Assembly: GCA_963580455.1 (NCBI GenBank)
Contig: OY756963.1
Location: forward strand, 17,999,555 to 18,063,554
DNA from: Euonymus europaeus
Lineage: Eukaryota; Streptophyta; Magnoliopsida; Celastrales; Celastraceae
Length of the DNA: 64,000 nt
Reading direction: 5' to 3'
Shown here: piece by piece, positions 23,577 through 34,019 of the stretch
Layout of the letters: each line of letters opens with the position of its first letter
How positions within the stretch are numbered: the first letter of the stretch is position 1
Notes under the pieces: model-generated
What the model saw: the letters and a program-made list of their open reading frames with translations, nothing else
Told to the model about the DNA's origin: nothing
Databases searched by the model: none
Translations under genes and position numbers: made by a program

Positions 23577-24664
23577 CTGTCTTGTTGGGTGAGTAGCATA
23601 AGATTAGTAGGAAAGGCAAAGAGGTTATGCAAAATACCGAAGGGGGCAACAAAATGGGATCAGCCACTTACAAAAGTTTTTCTGGATTTACTAATTGCTT
23701 GGAAGAAAAAGCACATGGGAACAATGAAGTGGGAAAAAATCAGTGACGAGTTTAAGCAACTTACCGGGTCCATATTCACCTCCCAGAAGTTGAAGACTAA
23801 GCATGACAATATGAAGCAAAATTGGCAGCTCTTCAATAGGTTGACCAATTCTGAGACTGGATTGGGTTTTAATCTAGAGACTGGCATAGTGGATGCTTCA
23901 GATGACTGGTGGGAGGCAAGAATTTCTGTAAGTCGATTCTCCTTGTCGTTTTTTTTTCACTTGTACATTTCAGCCATTAATTTTGTACATTTTCAGTTAT
24001 TAACTGAAAATTTTGCATAAAATAGGAAAATCCACTATACAAGAAGTTCAGAACTGCTGGTTTGCCTTTGCGTGATGAGCAAGACCAACTGTGGGGTGGC
24101 AAGAACGCTACAGGTGAAGAGGCCATTGCACCGGCAACCGCTAATGACGGCCTAGATGAATTTTTTGGCGCTGACTGCTACACCGCGCAACTGCCAACAT
24201 AGACTTCACTTGATGACTTGGATGATTTGCACTCCACTGGTCATTCCCCTGTGAAGACTACTACTCCAGGGCAGGAGTCCATGACAGCCGGGAAGAGAGC
24301 TCGTACTAGTGGTGGAAATCAGAATGGTTGGTTCTGAAAATGGCAAAACCAGTGAGTCATTGCATACTATGGTCGGCCTTGTTAGCACACAGACTGATGA
24401 ACAGCGGGCCTATTTCGCTGTGAAAAAAGAGTACTACGAGGCCAAGAAGACTGAAAAGTACATCGATCCAACCAATGAGCAGGCCGTGAAGGCACTAGTA
24501 GAGCTCGATATTAGAACTTCTCATCCGGAGATCTTCTACTATGGAATAGAACTTTTCAATACTAGTTCTCAGCGGCTGCTGTTCTTGGCACTCCCCTCAA
24601 GTGCACGATTTGGCTACCTGGAAAGGCTTTGGAAGAAAAGTGGTGACACTGGTGCAAATGTGTG
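23577..24664 (+). pseudogene. Harbinger ORF1, Myb/SANT-like DNA-binding protein
   Basis: Exon 1 (23577 to about 23927) encodes a trihelix/Myb-like domain with 'KWDQPLTKVFLDLLIAWKKK' followed by 'GTMKWEKISDEFKQLTG' and 'DDWWEARIS'. An intron (GTAAGTCG ... AAATAG) leads to 'ENPLYKKFRTAGLP'. Lesions: no ATG opens the frame (an in-frame TGA lies at 23574), TAG at 24200-24202, and a frameshift near 24315, after which the frame continues as 'LVSTQTDEQRAYFAVKKEYY' to TGA at 24662. In active Harbinger elements ORF1 brings the transposase to the DNA ends and the nucleus. Confidence 0.8.
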
Positions 24665-24966
24665 ATTCTGTAGTTGGATAGGGTTATGCAAAGATTATTG
24701 TTCTTTGTTTTAATTAGTATAATTTGAACTCGATAGCACCATATATGTGCTAGTATTGTGTCAGACTATGTTATTCTAAACTACTTGGATTTTAATTGAT
24801 TTTTTCAGACTCTATGTTATGAATTCCAATATGAATATGCTACTGTTATGAATTCTTGCATCATTATGGATTTGTTTTCCCATTAGATTGTTGCATTAAC
24901 TCACTTGGAATTAATATGGTTGTTTTGTAATTGAAACATGGATTTGTTTTTTTTTCTTGTAGAGAT

Positions 24967-26264
24967 ATGGATGATACTAGCTCGAGCAGCGATAGTGATG
25001 ACATGTATCGTAGACAGAAGATTATTATGCTAGGCATTACAACGTACATGTGTGAAGTTTCTAGCTCTTCGACAAATACTATCCCTAGAAATCCTTGTCG
25101 AACATGTGAGCTCACAGGAATCATGTGGGTAAAGAATGTCCTACAAGGTCATCCGATACGTTGCTATCAGACTTTCCGAATGCGCGTGAACACTTTTGGA
25201 AACTTGTGCAGGGTCTTGAGAGATGACTACGGCTTAAGGGGCAGTAGAAGAACTACCATCCCAGAGATGGTTGCTATTTTGGTGTACGCTCTAGCTCATT
25301 CCCAATCGAATCGAGATCTTCAAGAATGCTTTGTACATTCTGGGGAGACTATCAGTCGATACCTCCATGTCGTACTTAGGGCCATGATGTCATTGTCAGT
25401 AGATATCATTAAACCTAGGGGGAATCAACTAAATGAAACCCCTAGGTACATACGAGAGCATGGGAAAGTAGCTTATCGATATATTTTTCGAGATTGTGTT
25501 GGAGCTCTGGATGGGACACACATCCCAGTTGTTATCTCCGCAGACAGACGTGACAAATACATTGGGAGAAAAGGGATACCTACACAGAATGTCTTAGCAT
25601 TATGTGACTTTGACATGTTGTATACGTACGTGTCTGCAGGCTGGGAGGGTTCAGCCCATGACCAGCGAGTTCTTGATCATTCTATTCGTACGGAGAGGCT
25701 GAACTTCCTGCACCCACCACCAGGTAAAAATTAATTGAAAAATTCATTATTTTTATTCATTTCATTAACTTTCTGTTTCACTCTATATTTGTAGGGAAGT
25801 ATTACTTGGTTGATGCAGGATATGCCAACAAAACTGGATATCTTGCACCATACAAAGGAGAGAGATACCACATTCCAGCTTATAGAGATGGAGCGCCGGC
25901 TATTGGGGCCTGAGAAATATTCAACAAGGCACACGCAAGACTGAGAAATGTTATTGAGAGGACATTTGGGGTCACCAAGAAAAAATGGAGAATATTGGGT
26001 GACATGCCTTCTTACTCTTCAAAGGACCAAGCTCGATTTGTGATTGTTTGTATGACGCTCCACAACTTTATTAGAATTGATGCTCGGAATGATGAAGACT
26101 TTCATGAATATGCCTCTACTTCGGCTAGTGTGTCGAATATGGAGGTGGATATTGATCCCGAGGATAACGTAGAGATGGATGACACAGTTGTGGTTGACGA
26201 TACAGACATGACAGCATTTCGGGACACAGTAGCAGGACAATTATATAGTTCAAGTACGAGATAG
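24967..26264 (+). pseudogene. Harbinger DDE transposase (HARBI1-like), one nonsense codon
   Basis: Exon 1 is 24967-25723 and exon 2 is 25795-26264, joined through CAG|GTAAAA and TTTGTAG in frame. It shows 'CVGALDGTHIPV' (first catalytic Asp), 'YYLVDAGYAN' (second Asp) and 'LRNVIERTFGV' (Glu), so the DDE triad is present in order. The only lesion I see is TGA at 25911-25913, in 'APAIGA*EIFNKAHARL', between the second Asp and the Glu. The frame before and after is otherwise open to TAG at 26262. The translated product would lack the catalytic Glu. The lesion looks recent relative to those in ORF1. Confidence 0.88.
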
Positions 26265-26489
26265 TAGTATATTTTATTTTGTAAAATAGGCTAACATAAG
26301 ATGTAGTTCGATTATGTATTTGAATTATATGGAAGTATGTACAGTTAACGTAATTATGAAAACAAACTTTAATTAGTATACTAAAATATTAATTTGAATA
26401 TTCAAAATGTTGAAGTATTTATAACTTCCTTTTTTGGTAAAAGTTAGTAGGAGGCGAAATATTGTTTGTAATTTAAAAATTTTCTTGTA

Positions 26490-26875
26490 ATATTTATTTA
26501 TATTAAAAAGAAAAAGATATGAGCATTTATTTTTTTAATCATTTTCTTAATCATTTTATTACTAATTTAATAATATTTGTCAAATTTGAATAAAAAAATC
26601 TGGAAATATGTGGAAAATTTTAAAATATTTTAATATTTATATTAAAAAGAAAAAGATATGACACATTATTTTTTTTAATCATTTTATCACTAATTTAATA
26701 ATATTTGTGAAATTTTAATAAAAAATTCTGGAAATATGTGGAAAATTTTAAAATATTTTAATATTTATATTAAAAAGAAAAAGATATGACACATTATTTT
26801 TTTTAATCATTTTATCACTAATTTAATAATATTTGTGAAATTTTAATAAAAAATTCTGGAAAAGGCCAAAAATAT
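26490..26875 (+). repeat. tandem repeat, ~128-139-bp unit, three copies
   Basis: Units start near 26502, 26641 and 26769 ('attaaaaagaaaaagatatg') and continue through 'aatcattttatcactaattt' and 'ctggaaatatgtgg'. The last two are nearly identical and 128 bp long; the first is 139 bp and diverged. They lie in the 3' non-coding part of the Harbinger element. Confidence 0.85.
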
Positions 26876-27414
26876 GATCTCTTTTTTTGTAATATTTATT
26901 TTAAAATCTTCAGGAGTATGTTAATAATTGTTAAAAATTTCTAAAATTTTTATGAATAAATCGGGAAAGATGTAAATTTTTTTAACAATATTGTAATATC
27001 TATATTTTAAAAACCGAAATATGAGAATTTTTTTTTAAAGAAAAGGGATCTGTAATATATTTTTACATTGTCTGAAATAGGTTAATTTTTTAAAATATAT
27101 TTGTTATAAAAGATCTAAAAATATTTTAATATTACTAAAAATGTTTGAGAAGTTGAGTAAAAAATGTAAAAAAGTGTTAAATTTTTTAAAATAGTCGTAT
27201 TGTAAAAAAATATTAATTTTAAATAAATATAAATTGCATTTGTAAATTTATTTGTACTACTACTCCTGTATGTAATTTGCCACAACATATATGTTTTTCC
27301 AGGAAAAAGTTAACCAAACACCCACAGCATTTTAAACAGCATATATGCCAGCATTTTAAACAGCATATAAGCTTTATTATATGCTGCATGCTATATTGTT
27401 TACCAAACGCAGCC

Positions 27415-27798
27415 ATAATAATGCCACATGGATGGAATGAGGGGCATGTCGCTGTTATTGGTTGGATCACCTCCAAAGAGTCTCCCTCCACAGTCAGTAA
27501 AGAGCACCCAATGGAAAGTGCAAACTCGAGCCCATACAAAATGGATAAGGCTTCAACATCGAAAACACCCAATTCTCTCCTTCTCTTAAATAATCTCAAA
27601 CCAGGAACATCACCGACCTTATCTCTAATTACCACTCCAAGACCACATGAATCAGACCCCAAAGTCGGTTAAATTTTCCAAAACCTGTCTTTGGAGGGTG
27701 CCACCGTTGTGAAACAATTGTCCAAGAAGGAGGGGTGGCAAGACTCATGATCTCTAATAGCCTTTTCTCAACCATGTTAAGCAACATAGATGGAAGCC
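27415..27798 (-). pseudogene. RNase H-domain retroelement fragment, N-terminal half
   Basis: On the minus strand it reads 'SQRWHPPKTGFGKFN', then after a frameshift 'SCGLGVVIRDKVGDV' and 'VFDVEALSILYGLEFALSIG', then 'LTVEGDSLEVIQPI'. These are the strands and helices of the plant RVT_3/RNase H-like domain up to the second acidic motif (E in 'VEGDS'). It stops at the Harbinger right end, and the rest of the domain appears at 21310-21511. Confidence 0.8.
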
Positions 27799-28130
27799 TG
27801 TTAGAGAATCCCACATCGGGGGATTATTCCCATGTGAAATGTTTTATTATGTGGGATCATCCCCTCTTTATTTGGCCTTTTAGAGGGTTGAGTTGGGTCA
27901 CTTAACATAGTATCAGAGCGGCGATTATTGGGCTCTACTATGCACTTCTTTGGACAATACTCTTAGCCCACGTGTGTTGGGCCAATTCGAAAAGTACATA
28001 AGCCCACACAAGTGAGGGAGAGTGTTAGAGAATCCCACATCGAGCGATTATCCCCATGTAAAGTGTTTTATTATGTGGTATCATCCCTCTCTATTGGGCC
28101 TTTTAGAGGGGTGAGTTGGGCCACTTAACA
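27799..28130 (+). mobile_element. complete TRIM element (miniature LTR retrotransposon)
   Basis: Two direct terminal repeats, 27799-27907 (109 bp) and 28023-28130 (108 bp), start TGTTAGAGAATCCCACATCG and end CACTTAACA. Directly after the left repeat is TAGTATCAGAGCGG, matching the Met-tRNA primer site (TGGTATCAGAGC) in all but one base. Directly before the right repeat is a purine tract (GTGAGGGAGAG). The 115-bp interior has no coding capacity. The flanks AAGCC (27794-27798) and AATCC (28131-28135) differ by one base, consistent with an old 5-bp duplication. TRIMs are copied in trans by autonomous LTR elements. Confidence 0.9.
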
Positions 28131-28135
28131 AATCC

Positions 28136-29057
28136 AACAAAAGACCTCCCAAAACACTGTTTCTGTGCAGTCTTGGAAGACATAAAAAGCTTATGAAGTC
28201 TTTCTTTCAACGGAAACCAACGTAATACTTTTACATGTCTTTTACGATATCTACGTTTCAATGAAGAACCAACATTTGGCAATGTTGAGGACCCTTGGAC
28301 AGAAATTTCAACTACATTCTGGACCCATCTAGAAGCCCCATACATAGAACATGCATCTTTATCTGCATTTTCCTTCCAAAAGAGCATACAATGGTTCCGA
28401 CATGCACAAATTTTCTCAAAACGAACCCTCAACTTTTTAACAATTTGATTTGTTTCATACGCATTGCGCGGCAAATTGACACCTTTAGAAAAAAAAACGG
28501 TCTTTAACAAATCAAGCATTATTGACAAACACTTGTTACTCATCACACCTATAGTCTTCACATGATATAAATGGAGGACAAATGATAACTTGCTAAAGGT
28601 TTGGCAACTTGGATACAATTCTTTATATGCATCTTCCATTGGTTCATAAGGGTTTTTGGACCCAGTATTAGGCTTTGTAGATTCCCTAGTTGTATATTGA
28701 AATGTGAATTCATGTCTGTCATCTATAATAGCCAGATTTTGAATGCCAAGAGTCTCACGTATAAAAGTATGAACACCGTCATCTACATTGGACTCTACAA
28801 ATGGTGGTGTTAAAGTTTGCAAAGTTTCTCCATGACAATCTCAGTAAGTGTATTTCTCTGTAAATTCATGGCAAAACAAATGATCTTCAACTTCTAAAGG
28901 ATCACACCAAAAGGAATTTTGACACTTGACAAAAGGACATGCATGTAATATTTTCATCACTATCGCTACCATTCATCGAAGCAAATTCAAGAAAATCTAT
29001 TATCCCTTTCAAAAATTCCGGACTTGCCCTATTCTTTGTCATCCAACTTTTATCCAT
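28136..29057 (-). pseudogene. CACTA (En/Spm) TNP2-like transposase, N-terminal fragment
   Basis: It begins 'MDKSWMTKNRASPEFLKG', the transposase-associated domain of plant CACTA elements. After a frameshift near 28925 it continues as 'CPFVKCQNSFW' and 'HLFCHEF', passes an in-frame stop near 28845, and stays open from about 28822 to 28136. The later part includes 'KICACRNHCMLFWKE' and 'CSMYGASRW', corresponding to the zinc-binding 'CPNDCMLYW...C.VCG.SRW' segment. The catalytic core is missing. The fragment ends at the TRIM. Confidence 0.8.
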
Positions 29058-29371
29058 AGTTTGTAAGTCACCTATACACATAAAAGAGCAATCACGGAAC
29101 ACAACATGTGATATCCTGACTCAAGAATAATATAAATAATGAATAAAAAAGTGACACATGCACAATGATACGATAGTGGAATCAAAATTAAATTCGGGTT
29201 AGACTAAAGCAATATAAACAATTATATATATAATATGACTACTAAATATTGTAGGAATTATAGAAACCGAATTAAATGAAAATTAATAAAATATGAGGTG
29301 TTCGATCTCATTTGCTGGGGGATGTTATTTGGGTAAAATAATAGAGAAAGAAGTTAAATGGTTAATTGGGA
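29058..29371. other. intergenic, nothing recognised
   Basis: AT-rich sequence between the CACTA fragment and the second Mutator-like copy. CACTA termini (CACTACAA type) were looked for and not found. Confidence 0.45.
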
Positions 29372-29380
29372 AATTGAAAT

Positions 29381-30565
29381 GAGTGGTGCTAAATAGCCCA
29401 AGTTTTTGTAACCCAACATTAACCCAAGTTTACATGACATGCTTTGTAAGCTTATGACATGGAAAATTAAAATTTTTGAAAATAAAATATCTTATTTCAA
29501 ATTTCACAGCCCATTTTTTTTATTTTTTTTTTAAACGAATTTTTAAAAAACTTTCTCTTAAAATACATATTAGATTTCGAAAAAAATTACATATCCAGAA
29601 TCAACAAGTAAAGATCTATCCAACAAGATCCATCATCGATAGGTTTTATTCAGTCATTTCTAATTACATTTTTTTAATTACATTGTTTTTAATTACATTG
29701 TCTTTTGTACTAATATGTGAATTACGTAGATTCCAATGTTTATTTATAGCTACTGATATGGGCTCGTATATCGATTTTCATACTGTAACCTAAACAATAA
29801 GTGTTAAACCCTAAGGAGAACGAATTCGCTAAACCTTAACGGACTCGTGTATCGAATTTTCATGTTGTAACCTAAATAATAAGTGTTATAAACTCCAAGG
29901 AAAATAAATTTTCTAAACCCTAACGGGCTCGTGTATCGAATTTTCATGTTGTAACCTAAAAAGTTCGGATTTGCTACTAAAATCTTAAATGTCTCAAGTG
30001 CTAAACCCTAACTACTAAAATTTAACGGGTTAGGGTACCTAACATAATTTCAATAAAAATACAAAAAATAACAAATATATATTCTACTATTATAGTGTAA
30101 CAAAATTGCAACTCGAATAAACTGTTTACACATCATATATATGAATTACATTGTTTTTAACGGGTTAGGGTACCCAACATAATTTCAATAAAAATGCAAA
30201 AAATAACAAATATATATTCTACTATTATAGTGTAACAAAATTGCAACTTGAATAAACTGTTTACACATCATATATATGAATTACATTGTTTTTAAAAACA
30301 ATGTAATTGAAAAATGAAATAAAAACTATTGACAATGGGTCTTATTAGAAAGATTTTTACGTGTTAAGTTTGAATATGTAATTTTTTTTAAAATCTAACA
30401 TGTATTTTTAGAGAAAAAATGTTTTAAAATTTCGTTTGTTAAAAAATAAATAAAAAATGTGCTTAATTGATTTTTGAAAAAGTCCAACATGACCCACCTA
30501 CATGGAGTGTCATGTAGACTTGGGTTGAGTTGGGCTACTAAAAGTTGGGTTATGTAATATTTTTG
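29381..30565. mobile_element. non-autonomous Mutator-like element, copy 2
   Basis: Same family and orientation as 2244-3254. It is flanked by AATTGAAAT (29372-29380 and 30566-30574). It starts GAGTGGTGCTAAATAGCCC and ends TGTAATATTTTTG; copy 1 starts GGATGGTGCTAAATAGCC and ends TATAACATTTTTG. It is longer than copy 1 mainly because a 135-bp segment ('aacgggttagggtac' through 'gaattacattgtttt') is tandemly duplicated at about 30024-30158 and 30159-30293. No transposase frame. Confidence 0.87.
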
Positions 30566-30574
30566 AATTGAAAT

Positions 30575-32515
30575 GGTTAAGGGTGGTTATTAGGTCACTA
30601 AATCAGAAGAATGTAGAAGAGTGGAAAAATGAATTACAAAGGGGAAAAAAAAGAAAAAAAATGAAGTAGAAAGAAAATTACAGAGGAATCGAGTGGGAAA
30701 CAAAAAAAAGAGGGGAAAAAATGCTATTTCCACGTGTCAGACTTTGGCAGCGCCGATCTCCTTCATCCGGACACTGTTGGTCACAACATTGGTACCAATC
30801 TCTTTGAGACATATGAAATCAGTCCAAGAATCATCCAAACCGGAGCTGTATATCTTCGAAAAAAGCTCTCAAAAGTTTCGGCCTCCGCAATCTTTAACAA
30901 TCAATTTCTCCCTCCTCCGACCTCTGTTTGATCAAGAACACCACCGTTGAGTTTGTCTTGCTGAGTACTACAAAGCATAGTTGGTGATTTTTCAGTGAAA
31001 GTTTTCTAATCTCCGGTGACCAGAATGTGGGCATTTCAGGTATCGTTGACCCGTTTAACCCGGTTTGACTTTTAAGGGCAAAGTTCACCCATTTGACCAG
31101 ATCGTATATTCTATGTATTTTAGAGGTGCTTGAGCGTATTTGTGATTATGTATACGTATTTTCTTGTAGAAACTATACCTGGGGTTTGGTGAAGAATTTT
31201 GGGTGTATGTCAAAAATCATACGGAAAGGTATTGGTTCAGGTGGGATGTGATGCACGCTTCACGAGGTAGGGAATATCGTAACCCTTGTGTTATTTTTGG
31301 ACAAATTTGCATTTTTACTTAATTGCTTATTCACACTGTTTATTAAATTGTGTCAAGATTGTAAAAAAAGGGGATAGTCGGCCGATTAATCGGCTCCTAA
31401 TCGGAAATCGCATACCACCGTTTCGATTTGAGCCTAATCGATGACAATAATCGGAATACCCGATTAATCGGCCTAATTATCCAACCCAACAGGGGAAAAA
31501 AAACCAAATCTAACCTAATGTAACTCCAGAAGCTACTGCGCCTGCAAGAAGAAGAAGAAGCCATCATGCGACTGCGACTGAGACAAGAGGCCACCGCGCC
31601 CGTGCGATTGAGACGAGAAGCCACCGCGGCTGCCGAATGCGAATCGACCTCGACTGCGACAAGAAGAAGCCACTTCGACTGGTTTTCGAACAGGTAAAAT
31701 CTAAAAATCCTCATATTTTGTTTCTGGTTTTCCAACAATAGGGATGGGTAGAGAAACGCAAAGGCAGTTTAGCCACTTTTAATAAGATTTTAGATGTGAT
31801 GACTTTTGATGTCTGTACTATTAGTATGCTTACCATATGAGTGTTTGTGGATAATAGTGTGTTTTTTTGTAAATGTATTAGATATTGCCATATTGGACTT
31901 ATCTCTTTGTCATTTATTCATTCGTGTTTTTTGTAAATGTAAGTGTGATTCTCAACTAGCAGCATAATAAGAATGACAATATCTTTGCAATTAGTTAAAT
32001 GTTTGTAGAAATAGATGCTGCAAATGATTTGATTGTATTGTTCTTTGCTCAAATTGTCCTGATAGCAAAATAGCTTGTACTTTTGTTTCAATAGTTAAAC
32101 CTTTTGATCTGTCTATTTTAGTCATACATAAAAATCATGAAATAAGACGTTATCTCAATTATATATAAAAATCTAACAAGTAAAAATAGATGAAGTTGTC
32201 ATACAAGTAAAAATATAGTGTAAAAATAAATTAAATTTATGGTACTAAAATATTAATGATAGATTGATTTCTCGCCAAAATGGTAACTAAAATGGTCAAA
32301 ACATATGACCTGAAAGAATATTTTATTTACATTTGAATTTATGTACTGTGCGCAACAGGAGAATAAAAGTATTGGACTGAAGTAGATTTGACTCCTGAGT
32401 AAGCTGGACCCAACATTTAACAGCCCAAAGCTTGAATATCCAAATAAGCCCAGACCAATAGGGCACGACCATCTCCTCTGATTCTCTGAAACACACGAAC
32501 TCGATTCTTCTTCTG
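30575..32515. other. intergenic, unidentified
   Basis: No gene is supported. A purine-rich stretch lies at 30600-30720. Two overlapping short frames at 30693-30950 and a minus frame at 30894-31088 resemble nothing I know. At 31376-31480 there is a CCGATTAATCGG-rich stretch of the kind found in dispersed plant repeats. At 31530-31680 there is a run of 'gcgactgcgactgagacaagagg' type units, probably a small GC-rich tandem repeat. The remainder is AT-rich. Confidence 0.45.
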
Positions 32516-32518
32516 TAA

Positions 32519-32978
32519 GGCTCTGCTTGGATTGAGGGGCAAAAAAAATAAAATAAAGAGAATTAAGTAGAGTTAAGTGAAAGGAAGTTAAGTAGGGGAA
32601 TGAAAAATTATATACATAACTTTGCTTGGATTGAGGGGAGATAAATGACGTGTGTTCATTTTACTTTTTATTTGGATTGAGAGTTTTGAGTGAGGGGGAG
32701 GGATAAAAATATTATAGTTACTAAAATACCCTTAAATAAAAGTGCAAAAAAAATATCTCTTAAGATTTCTCAAGGGTATTTTACGTATTTTTAAAAAATA
32801 TGTATCTCTCCCCTTTTTAACACCCCAATTTGGGAAGGGAAGAAAATAGACAAAAAATATGAAATTTTCCCCTCACTTAACCTTCTAAAATCTCCCTCTT
32901 AAACCCCTACCCTCAATCTAAGTAACTTGTTTACCCTCCCTTACTTAAACTCTATTGACCCTCAATCCAAGCTTGACC
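32519..32978. mobile_element. Tourist-like MITE (PIF/Harbinger type)
   Basis: A 460-bp element flanked by TAA (32516-32518 and 32979-32981), the preferred Harbinger target. The left end reads GGCTCTGCTTGGATTGAGGG; the right end, read inward, reads GGTCAAGCTTGGATTGAGGG. The TIR-like motif GCTTGGATTGAGGG is repeated once internally near 32622-32636, suggesting a nested or duplicated end. There is no coding capacity. Confidence 0.88.
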
Positions 32979-32981
32979 TAA

Positions 32982-34019
32982 AAGACCAAAGCTCCAGAGT
33001 TACAGAGGCTATGATGAAGACCATGAATGAAAGCATCAAATATATGCCATCACTCATTTATCTGTAATCAGTCAATTGGTCCTTGGCTCTAGCTCGTTTT
33101 TGTCTCGGTCAAATTGGTGTGAGCAACAATGCCACTCTTCATCGGAGATGAAGAGCTCTTGCGGCTGTCTAGCAAAACCCAAGAGGCTTATGCCTCTTAG
33201 GCCTTGCCTCACGCGCAAGCCTCGTACGCCTCATATGCCTTCGTGTACATCAACCTACCAATATACACCTTAGTGAATATTTCGCGCTCCTTGCTTGAAG
33301 CGTGCCTTCTAAAACCTTGGATTCAATACAAGAGAACAAATTTAATACAAGACCACACAACACATAATTTGTTCACAGTAAATGGCCAGTACTGGAATAT
33401 ATTTAAACCCAGAGAACAGATTCAATGTACTCACGTCGAATGTGTACTATCTTACCCTGAACAAAGTCTCGAGAATGCATGATTTTATATGACAGCCTGC
33501 AATGAAAGATTGTTGATTGTCATATTTTGGAAATGGAGTTCAGGCATTTTTTAGAAGCGTAGAAACACAAGTACATTAGAATAAGACTTACACAAAAATG
33601 AATCCCAATTCTTTTGCACGATCGATTGAGGTTGATGACTGATGTAGAAACTAGGGTTTCTGGGGGGCACAATGTAAGGAGAGTGTTGTGAGGGAGTATG
33701 AGTTAGAGACACGACTAAGGTTCTAGGGAATATGGGGTAAACAAAAGAGGGATTTCATTTGGGTTGGGTTTCAGTGAGGGATTTTGTTTCTAGGAGGGAT
33801 TTCAATTCTTAAGGTGAGATATAGAACGATGAAATTCGTGAGAGATATGGCTAAGGTTGTAGCATCTGATAATTTCCATGGTCGATCAATTGAGGTTGAG
33901 GCTCCTTGAGACGGAGAGTTAGGGTTCTGTGTGAGGGAGAAATAAATGTTGAGAGTTGGCGAGTTATATATGTCTCGTTGGGGACAAACAACATTTACAA
34001 ATGTCTACGGTGTTTTTGA
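32982..34019. other. intergenic, possible LINE-derived DNA
   Basis: Nothing is firmly identified. A GCCT-rich motif series ('ggcttatgcctcttaggcct', 'gcgcaagcctcgtacgcctc') lies at 33185-33245. Near 33620 and 33885 the phrase 'cgat(c/t)(g/a)attgaggttga' recurs. The stretch lies downstream of the LINE remnant on the minus strand and may be part of its decayed ORF2, but I cannot align it. Confidence 0.35.

Larger units (their letters stand above)
21512..27414 (+). mobile_element. PIF/Harbinger transposon with both ORFs decayed
   Basis: A 5.9-kb element. The left end reads GGGGCTGTTTGGCAAAC; the right end, read inward, reads GGCTGCGTTTGGTAAAC. ATA flanks both sides, consistent with the 3-bp duplication of this superfamily. 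Subterminal 'catgtaagct', 'gcatatatg' and 'cagcatataagc' motifs recur at both ends. It carries the two expected genes, a Myb/SANT-like ORF1 (23577-24664) and a DDE transposase (24967-26264), each with inactivating lesions. The first 2 kb and the 3' kilobase are non-coding and repeat-rich. It is inserted in an RNase H-domain retroelement remnant. Confidence 0.88.

Noticed and set aside
27799..28130. Cassandra-type TRIM carrying a 5S rRNA promoter
   Set aside because: The opening resembles Cassandra but the terminal repeats are only 109 bp and I see no 5S box A, intermediate element or box C.
30693..30950. Two overlapping 65-85-codon frames after the second Mutator-like copy
   Set aside because: No family resemblance, no splice context, and the overlapping frames cannot both be real.
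31397..31738. 113-codon minus frame as a gene
   Set aside because: It is Ser/Arg low-complexity sequence from a tandem GC-rich repeat and has no recognisable motif.
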